Shown here piece by piece: positions 21,655-25,330 of a stretch of DNA of 25,330 bases. Location of the stretch: the NCBI GenBank assembly GCA_964629245.1, contig CAZVPZ010000015.1, positions 1 to 25,330 of the forward strand, written 5' to 3'. Position numbers and translations under genes: made by a program. The DNA is from CAZVPZ01 sp964629245. GTDB lineage: Archaea; Nanohalarchaeota; Nanosalinia; Nanosalinales; Nanosalinaceae. The stretch's first letter is position 1; every line of letters starts with the position of its first letter. The notes under the pieces were generated by a model, which searched no databases, had not been told where the DNA came from, and saw nothing but the letters and a program-made list of their open reading frames with translations.

Positions 21655-22122
21655 ATGCTGAGAAACCTGCTTGAGAAAGCCTCTTCGCGCTACCCTTTCG
21701 GAGGAGACGATTTCATACAGCAGGTTATCGGAAGCGCTATACTTACCTCGCCCTTCATCTTCACCGAGGAGGTCTGGAGGATCGCCGCGAACACCTCCCT
21801 CTCCCAGAGCCTGGTGCTGATAGGCCTGGCTCTCGGCCTCGGCCATGCGATACTCTATGTCGCGGGAAGGGAAAGAGAATGGGAGGAAGAAAGGAAATTC
21901 ATGGGTCTGACACTCCGGTTCCTCTCACTGATAATCGTCCCGCTCGCCACCACCTCCCTTGTCCTGCTACTGAGCGGCGCACCCTCCACCTTTAACGCTG
22001 ACATCTACCAGACCGCCAAGGTGGTGTCGCTGATATCCGTTTTCGCGGTCATAGGGGCTGCCACCGCCGACAACCTGATACAGCCCAGCCAGCCGGAAAG
22101 CTCCAAAGAGCCAGTAGAGTGA
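21655..22122 (+). CDS. DUF2391-like membrane protein
   Basis: The 155-residue protein has four hydrophobic segments near 23-40, 50-70, 85-106 and 122-142. Its first segment, I-Q-Q-V-I-G-S-A-I-L-T-S-P-F-I-F-T-E-E-V-W, resembles the opening of the DUF2391 putative membrane-protein family, with the acidic T-E-E-V-W motif. The C-terminal tail is Ser/Glu-rich and short. It starts one base after the DUF2070 stop and is thus last in the glycosyltransferase-DUF2070 transcript. Family assignment is moderate, function unknown. Confidence 0.65.
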   Translation: MLRNLLEKASSRYPFGGDDFIQQVIGSAILTSPFIFTEEVWRIAANTSLSQSLVLIGLALGLGHAILYVAGREREWEEERKFMGLTLRFLSLIIVPLATTSLVLLLSGAPSTFNADIYQTAKVVSLISVFAVIGAATADNLIQPSQPESSKEPVE

Positions 22123-22147
22123 AATAAGTTGTCAGTAACACCCCACC

Positions 22148-22465
22148 ATGGCGACAGCGGAGGATGTGCGGACGCGGCTTAAAGAAGTCATAGACCCGGA
22201 GCTCAATGTCAACATAGTCGACCTGGGACTTATCTACGAGGTGGAAGTGGAGGGAAGAACCGCCGAGATACTTATGACCCTTACGACGCCAGGATGCCCG
22301 CTCCACGGCGTCTTCAACGAGCTGGTGGAGCGCGAAGTCTCGAAGCTCGATGATATAGACGAGGTAGAAGTCGAACTCACGTTTGAACCGCGGTGGACAC
22401 CCGAAAAGATGAGCGACGAGGCACGCGACCAGCTGGGAAACGTGCCGGGGATGGAGTTCTTCTAA
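22148..22465 (+). CDS. MIP18/PaaD-type (DUF59) iron-sulfur assembly protein
   Basis: The 105-residue protein is a DUF59/MIP18-family member (SufT/PaaD-like), involved in maturing iron-sulfur clusters. It has the conserved I-D-P-E-L-N-V-N-I-V-D-L-G-L-I-Y opening at 15-30 and T-T-P-G-C-P-L at 46-52 with the conserved Cys50. The tail W-T-P-E-K-M-S-D-E-A-R-D-Q-L-G is also usual. A weak AAATAAG element lies about 26 nt upstream. It converges on the next gene with a 4-nt overlap. Confidence 0.92.
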   Translation: MATAEDVRTRLKEVIDPELNVNIVDLGLIYEVEVEGRTAEILMTLTTPGCPLHGVFNELVEREVSKLDDIDEVEVELTFEPRWTPEKMSDEARDQLGNVPGMEFF

Positions 22466-22959
22466 CCTCTCCAGAAACGGCCGTAGTTATCCTCCAGATT
22501 GTCTGAAACATTTATACCGTGCTGCTCCAGCAGCTCCGTAACTTCCCGCTCGGCCCGGTACTCGTCCTCCCGGTCCAGGTAACGGCCGCTTCCGGCGTAT
22601 CCGGTCCTCGTATGTACAATCGTGCTGGTCTCAAGTCCCTCCTCTCCCTGCTCCGCGAGGTATACGACCTTGGTGTAGTGCAGCGGGTTGTTGGGGACCG
22701 CCCCGTCCCAGGAAAGATCTATCTGGACCCCGAGAACCTGGCTGTCATCCAGCTGTCCGTTCAGGCGTTCGCCCCATCGCCCGGCTCCTCCGAACTCTTC
22801 TCTAGGTTCAAGCGAGCCTTCCTCGCCGGTGAAAAGCCTCGAACGCCCGATACTGACGTCAGGGTAGGCTCGCCCCAGTACGTCCTCTATATAATCAAGC
22901 TCTTCCACTACTTCCTCGGGAGGTGACTCCGCTGTCATCGCAAAGTGATTATTAACCAT
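22462..22959 (-). CDS. Soluble acidic protein, unknown
   Basis: I do not recognise this protein of about 165 residues. It has a helical N-terminal third (P-P-E-E-V-V-E-E-L-D-Y-I-E-D-V-L-G-R-A-Y), then a strand-rich middle (S-Q-V-L-G-V-Q-I-D-L-S-W-D-G, L-H-Y-T-K-V-V-Y-L-A-E, T-S-T-I-V-H-T-R-T-G-Y) and a charged helical tail ending R-F-W-R-G. The start is ambiguous: ATG 22959 has a weak TTATTG about 26.5 nt upstream; ATG 22938 (M-T-A-E-S) has a better TATAAG but at 32 nt. Neither has a Shine-Dalgarno. I report 22959. Confidence 0.6.
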   Translation of the reverse strand: MVNNHFAMTAESPPEEVVEELDYIEDVLGRAYPDVSIGRSRLFTGEEGSLEPREEFGGAGRWGERLNGQLDDSQVLGVQIDLSWDGAVPNNPLHYTKVVYLAEQGEEGLETSTIVHTRTGYAGSGRYLDREDEYRAEREVTELLEQHGINVSDNLEDNYGRFWRG

Positions 22960-23001
22960 CAAAGATACTTATACGACACCACAATAACCCTGCCTCTTCC
23001 A

Positions 23002-23008
23002 TTATAAA
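23002..23008 (+). promoter_or_regulatory. Strong orphan TATA box facing the secreted-protein gene
   Basis: TTATAAA is one of the best TATA boxes in the window, but no coding region starts 25-30 nt downstream on the plus strand. A transcript beginning near 23031 would run antisense to the 3' end of the secreted-protein gene and contains a small AGGTA/TACCT hairpin at 23042-23058. On the minus strand it would point to the 22959 gene with about a 20-nt leader. Confidence 0.35.
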
Positions 23009-23070
23009 GCTAATCTTTGAGCTTTGAGCTGGCGCTGAAATAGGTAACTCTTCTACCTCACGGATCGCGG

Positions 23071-23385
23071 TTAACCTCCCGAGCCGTTCTCACCCGACGG
23101 ACCGCCCCCCAGAAGGTTCCGGAGGGCTTCACCCACACTGCCGAAAGCATCTCCTATGCCGCCGAAAACAGTATCTATAACCGCTTTCGCAGTCATGCCC
23201 GCCTGTTCGGGGAGGCTGGGCTTTTTCTCGGGTTCAGGAGGATCAGTTATGGGTTCGCCGGGCTGCTGCTGGTCCGGGCTGTCGAGAGGATCATCTCCTG
23301 AGGAAGAGCCAGAACCGGAGCCCTGTGCCGCCACCTGCATAGAAACCAGCAGGATGACCAGCGACAGCGCCAGCAGCTTTCTCAT
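23071..23385 (-). CDS. Small secreted Gly/Pro-rich protein, unknown
   Basis: The 104-residue protein starts with a clear signal peptide: basic M-R-K, a hydrophobic core L-L-A-L-S-L-V-I-L-L-V-S-M and cleavage-like A-A-Q near 19-21. A Ser/Gly linker (22-31) and an acidic Pro-rich linker (31-60) follow, then an amphipathic, Gly-interrupted segment from about 62 to 95 (V-I-D-T-V-F-G-G-I-G-D-A-F-G-S-V-G-E-A-L) and a Gly/Ser tail. There are no Cys residues in the mature part. Such layouts occur in secreted toxins and surface proteins, but nothing identifies the function. A TACTTAAG element 26.5 nt upstream gives a leaderless promoter. Confidence 0.7.
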   Translation of the reverse strand: MRKLLALSLVILLVSMQVAAQGSGSGSSSGDDPLDSPDQQQPGEPITDPPEPEKKPSLPEQAGMTAKAVIDTVFGGIGDAFGSVGEALRNLLGGGPSGENGSGG

Positions 23386-23407
23386 ACAGTGGATTTTGCG
23401 TTCTCCC

Positions 23408-23442
23408 TACTTAAGCTCTCTGGTCCCGGTTAAAGTTAAAAT
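23408..23442. promoter_or_regulatory. Divergent promoters of the secreted-protein and NUDIX genes
   Basis: Minus-strand TATA (plus TACTTAAG, 23408-23415) is 26.5 nt before ATG 23385; plus-strand GTTAAAAT (23435-23442) is 26.5 nt before ATG 23465. The second box decides the start of the NUDIX gene, whose frame is open much further upstream. Confidence 0.55.
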
Positions 23443-23464
23443 CGTGACTCTGGTAACTCTCTAC

Positions 23465-23869
23465 ATGCCCGACAGACCTATGCCCGCAGTCAAGTCCTTG
23501 ATAGAGAGGGACGGAAAATACCTGTTGATAGCGACTAAGTCAGGAGACAGGAAGTTCTGGACCCTCCCCGGTGGACGCATCGAGTTCGGAGAGGAACCCT
23601 TGGAAGCGCTCCGGCGAGAGGTCAGGGAGGAGGTATCGGTGGAGGTAGATGTAGGCGAACCCCTGGGGATGTACACCTTTTTCTACGGCGAGCCCGAGAA
23701 ACAGGTCGTCCTCACCGTCTTCAGCTGCAGTATAGAGGACGGCGAGATAGATATAGGTTCCAACCCCGCGGACGAGAACATCGTTGAGCACGGCTGGTTC
23801 AGCAGAGAAGAACTCGGTGACCTCGCGCTGGGTAAAGGCGTAAGAGATTTTGTAGAAAGAAGGCTCTAG
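23465..23869 (+). CDS. NUDIX hydrolase
   Basis: The 134-residue protein is a NUDIX hydrolase, cleaving nucleoside diphosphates linked to another moiety. The NUDIX box lies at 37-59: G37, then E43, then R-E-V-R-E-E at 51-56; the Gly normally found near the end of the box is Ser58. The strand before it reads K-F-W-T-L-P-G-G-R, which resembles the general MutT/ADP-ribose pyrophosphatase type, but the substrate cannot be told. I chose ATG 23465 because its TATA box is at leaderless distance; the open frame extends upstream over the secreted-protein gene and is not coding there. The next gene starts 4 nt after its stop. Confidence 0.93.
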   Translation: MPDRPMPAVKSLIERDGKYLLIATKSGDRKFWTLPGGRIEFGEEPLEALRREVREEVSVEVDVGEPLGMYTFFYGEPEKQVVLTVFSCSIEDGEIDIGSNPADENIVEHGWFSREELGDLALGKGVRDFVERRL

Positions 23870-23873
23870 AACG

Positions 23874-24308
23874 ATGGAAGATGAAAGACTCCAGTTCAGG
23901 GAAGGCGACCGCGTGCTCTTCAACGACAGGAAGGTGCCGCTGGAAGTGGTCGCGGTCGACAAGAACCGCGTCCACATCGAGGGACCACACGGCGGCGAGT
24001 ACGTCATATTTCCCGCGGAGGAGACCGACGACCTCCTGGTCAGGAACAAGAAATCAGGACGACGTTACGCGACCTACTGCCGCGACCTGAGGGAAGTTGG
24101 CGAATGGGAGCGGGAAGACGATACGTGGAAACACTCGAGGACCGGGGCCGAGATAGAACTCGTAAAGAACGACGCGGGTTTCTGGACGGTACAAAGCGAT
24201 GATTTCGACCTGGATGACGAACTCGACCTCCCGCTATACGGCTACGCCGAGAAAGAGTTCGCCGAGGAAGACGCGAAAAAGCTGACCGACAGATACCCGG
24301 AGGGATAG
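23874..24308 (+). CDS. Acidic beta-rich protein, unknown
   Basis: The 144-residue protein begins with a strand-rich region (G-D-R-V-L-F-N-D-R-K-V-P-L-E-V-V-A-V-D, then V-H-I-E-G-P-H-G-G-E-Y-V-I-F-P), which looks like an SH3-like or OB-like small barrel, followed by R-Y-A-T-Y-C-R-D-L near 64-72 and acidic helices to the end. Gene spacing (4 nt after NUDIX) suggests co-transcription. Two in-frame ATGs lie at 23874 and 23881-23890; I used the first. No family is recognised; a nucleic-acid-binding fold is a guess from the strand pattern only. Confidence 0.65.
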   Translation: MEDERLQFREGDRVLFNDRKVPLEVVAVDKNRVHIEGPHGGEYVIFPAEETDDLLVRNKKSGRRYATYCRDLREVGEWEREDDTWKHSRTGAEIELVKNDAGFWTVQSDDFDLDDELDLPLYGYAEKEFAEEDAKKLTDRYPEG

Positions 24309-24325
24309 AGCCGGACCGGGACAAG

Positions 24326-24333
24326 ACATATAC
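24326..24333 (+). promoter_or_regulatory. TATA box for the amphi-Trp gene
   Basis: ACATATAC is centred about 27 nt before ATG 24357. Confidence 0.45.
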
Positions 24334-24356
24334 AGTTAAAGCTCCAGCTTACCATC

Positions 24357-24611
24357 ATGTCACGAAAACTACTGAAGACGACAACCAAGATGGATAGAGA
24401 AGAAGCAAGTGAAAAACTCCACAGTCTCGCCGACAAAATCAAGGAAGGCGAGGTAAAGCTGAAATCAGGGAACGACTCTGTGACGCTTCAGCCCGCCGAC
24501 CAGGTAGAGTTCGAACTCGATGTAGAAAAGGAAGAGGATGGAGATATCTCAATCGAGATAGAAATCGAATGGCCGGAAACAGAAAGCACCGGGGAAATCG
24601 AGATACAGTAA
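24357..24611 (+). CDS. Amphi-Trp domain protein
   Basis: The 84-residue protein fits the short amphi-Trp domain family found in halophilic archaea and some other microbes: an N-terminal helix with R-E-E-A-S-E-K-L-H-S-L-A-D-K-I, the strand G-E-V-K-L, then V-E-F-E-L-D-V-E-K-E and I-S-I-E-I-E-I-E-W-P, alternating hydrophobic and Glu residues with the conserved Trp72. The function of the family is not known. It is very acidic, and monocistronic. Confidence 0.8.
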   Translation: MSRKLLKTTTKMDREEASEKLHSLADKIKEGEVKLKSGNDSVTLQPADQVEFELDVEKEEDGDISIEIEIEWPETESTGEIEIQ

Positions 24612-24928
24612 GACAGGAACCACTTATTCTTCTCCTTTATTTCCAACTTCAATAAACCTTGCAGGATTTACGGAGTATCTCGGATATATGATACATCCAA
24701 GAATTATTAATTGCGGTCGAAGCAACCATGTTGCTTCTCAAAGCAAATTCTTCTTCAGTGAAGAATTTGCGGCGTCCGAACCATGAACGAACAATCGAGA
24801 GCAACTTGTTGCCGTGCTCTTCGACTCTCCTTCCTTCGTTTGGTTTGTTAAGAGAATATGGTCTAGAAAATTTATAAAAGTCTAGGAAGGACCATTTCTC
24901 TTGTAGAGAGGTTAGATTTTTATGTCTG
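24612..24928. other. AT-richer, hairpin-rich intergenic stretch
   Basis: About 315 nt without a secure gene, clearly lower in GC than the rest. It holds two strong inverted repeats: GAAGCAAC-CAT-GTTGCTTC at 24719-24737 and GCAAATTCTTC, six-base loop, GAAGAATTTGC at 24743-24770, plus partly complementary repeats around 24800-24826. A TTTATAAAA box at 24871-24879 lies further right. The stretch could be the remnant of a mobile or regulatory element, or encode a structured RNA. Confidence 0.5.
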
Positions 24929-24933
24929 TGCAT
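24649..24933 (-). CDS. Possible small protein, doubtful
   Basis: A minus-strand frame from ATG 24933 encodes 94 residues, and its C-terminal two-thirds look protein-like (K-L-L-S-I-V-R-S-W-F-G-R-R-K-F-F-T-E-E-E-F, then S-T-A-I-N-N-S-W-M-Y-H-I-S-E-I-L), reminiscent of a small winged-helix protein. Against it: the start lies inside the 18-bp palindrome, no promoter or Shine-Dalgarno fits it, the same DNA forms two long hairpins, and base composition is unlike the neighbours. It may be a decayed gene carried in with the toxin-antitoxin pair. Low confidence. Confidence 0.25.
   Translation of the reverse strand: MHRHKNLTSLQEKWSFLDFYKFSRPYSLNKPNEGRRVEEHGNKLLSIVRSWFGRRKFFTEEEFALRSNMVASTAINNSWMYHISEILRKSCKVY
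24914..24921 (+). promoter_or_regulatory. TATA-like box for the vapBC-type operon
   Basis: GATTTTTA is centred near 24918, predicting a transcript start near 24944, inside or at the edge of the palindrome at 24929-24946, with the Shine-Dalgarno AGGTGA retained in the short leader. Confidence 0.4.
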
Positions 24934-24946
24934 GTAATTACATGCA
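24929..24946. promoter_or_regulatory. 18-bp perfect palindrome, candidate antitoxin operator
   Basis: TGCATGTAATTACATGCA reads identically on both strands. It ends 14 nt before the antitoxin ATG and lies between the TATA-like box and the predicted transcript start, where a dimeric RHH antitoxin would repress its own operon. Confidence 0.65.
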
Positions 24947-24960
24947 AAGGTGAATTGTGT

Positions 24961-25182
24961 ATGCCGAACATGACTATACGGATCCCGGACGACCTGAAAA
25001 ACGCGATTGACGAACACCCGGAAATCAACTGGAGTGAAGTGGCGCGGCAGTCGATGTGGGAGTACGTCCGGAAGATCGAGGTGGCGGACGAGATCGCGTC
25101 CAGAAGCGAATTAACGGAAGATGAAGCGGAAGAACTCAGCAAGAAGGTCAAACACGACATAGCCGAACACTACCAGGAATGA
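24961..25182 (+). CDS. VapB-type ribbon-helix-helix antitoxin
   Basis: The 73-residue protein opens with M-T-I-R-I-P-D-D-L-K, the beta strand and first helix of the ribbon-helix-helix (CopG/Arc) fold, followed by I-N-W-S-E-V-A-R-Q-S-M-W-E-Y-V and an acidic helical tail that would wrap the toxin. AGGTGA at 24948-24953 is seven bases before ATG 24961; the frame is also open to ATG 24922, which I reject because that would place the coding start upstream of this Shine-Dalgarno and the palindrome. The PIN-domain toxin gene follows after 8 nt. Such pairs are autoregulated by the antitoxin binding its promoter, which fits the 18-bp palindrome here. Confidence 0.85.
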   Translation: MPNMTIRIPDDLKNAIDEHPEINWSEVARQSMWEYVRKIEVADEIASRSELTEDEAEELSKKVKHDIAEHYQE

Positions 25183-25190
25183 CCGCCTGA

Positions 25191-25330
25191 ATGGAACTTG
25201 TCGTCGACACCAACATCGTCTTCTCCGCACTCATCGCAGAAGGCAAGACACGTGAAATCATAATCACCGAAGATCTGGAGTTCTACATTCCCGAATTCTT
25301 CTTCAACGAGTTAAACAACAACCTGGACGA
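25191..25330 (+). CDS. VapC-type PIN-domain toxin, truncated by the window edge
   Basis: The first 46 residues of a PIN-domain ribonuclease are present: M-E-L-V-V-D-T-N-I-V-F-S-A-L, where D-T-N is the first metal-binding motif, then K-T-R-E-I-I-I and Y-I-P-E-F-F-F-N-E-L, where the Glu is the second acidic ligand. VapC toxins cut tRNA or rRNA and are held inactive by the antitoxin made from the preceding gene. The remaining catalytic Asp residues lie beyond the window, so activity cannot be judged. Confidence 0.85.
   Translation, partial: MELVVDTNIVFSALIAEGKTREIIITEDLEFYIPEFFFNELNNNLD

Noticed and set aside
23031..23090. tRNA-like beginning after the orphan TATA box
   Set aside because: There is no matching acceptor arm, no G-G-T-T-C-G-A-type T-loop and no anticodon stem; it is not a tRNA.
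23156..23464. NUDIX frame open far upstream
   Set aside because: This is antisense to the secreted-protein gene, has no family similarity, and the TATA box at 23435-23442 places the start at 23465.
24922..24960. ATG 24922 as the antitoxin start
   Set aside because: It would put the Shine-Dalgarno and the operator palindrome inside the coding region; the RHH fold begins at 24961.

Overview
This window comes from an archaeon. The evidence is SRP54 and FtsY, prefoldin alpha, aIF6, L18a/LX, L31e, L39e, S19e, a PDCD5-like protein, tRNA-C56 methyltransferase (aTrm56), RNase P subunit Rpp21, DUF2070, and TATA-type promoters about 26-27 nt upstream of start codons with almost no 5' leader. Proteins are small, genes are tightly packed, GC is fairly high and proteins are rich in Glu/Asp. 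With an amphi-Trp protein and a bacterial-type ThrRS, this suggests a salt-adapted, reduced archaeon, possibly DPANN/Nanohaloarchaeota-like. The phylum is an inference; the domain is secure.

Layout. 44-2624: phosphoesterase (-), a small unknown gene (+), SRP54 (-), a small membrane protein (-). 2677-3995: a two-gene plus-strand operon of a degenerate alpha/beta-hydrolase and a degenerate DUF429 protein. 3992-4978: three small unknown genes. 4970-8555: the conserved minus-strand information cluster, transcribed as rps19e-PDCD5-rpl39e-rpl31e-tif6 and then, from its own promoter, rplX(L18a)-pfdA-ftsY. 8651-9952: a long coiled-coil protein and the wreck of a GNAT acetyltransferase. 9984-11906: thrS. 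12074-16619: Yip1-type membrane protein, aTrm56, an unknown acidic protein, RNase Z, two small unknowns and a Trm-G10-like methyltransferase. 16616-22122: a flippase-like membrane protein, two GT4 glycosyltransferases, DUF2070 and another membrane protein, which together look like a cell-envelope glycan or glycolipid locus. 22148-24611: DUF59 protein, an unknown, a small secreted protein, a NUDIX hydrolase, an unknown, an amphi-Trp protein. 24612-25330: an AT-richer stretch leading into a VapB/VapC-type toxin-antitoxin pair cut by the window edge.

How the genes work together. SRP54 and FtsY are the two GTPases of co-translational membrane targeting. The ribosomal/aIF6/prefoldin cluster covers translation and folding. 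RNase Z, Rpp21, aTrm56 and Trm-G10 are all tRNA maturation enzymes, so this is a translation/tRNA-processing neighbourhood with an envelope-glycan module inserted in it.

Most unusual items: an alpha/beta-hydrolase that lost its aligned nucleophile and His, next to a DUF429 gene with no standard start codon; one TATA box exactly midway between two divergent start codons; three convergent pairs that end on the same CTAG; an L31e with an acidic linker and extra C-terminal domain; non-consensus residues in the SRP54 P-loop; an 18-bp perfect palindrome in front of the antitoxin gene; a small secreted Gly-rich protein with an orphan promoter aimed at its 3' end. I found no rRNA, convincing tRNA, CRISPR array or complete mobile element. 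No single obviously new multi-gene system stands out; the best candidates are the degenerate pair at 2677-3995 and the envelope locus at 16616-22122.
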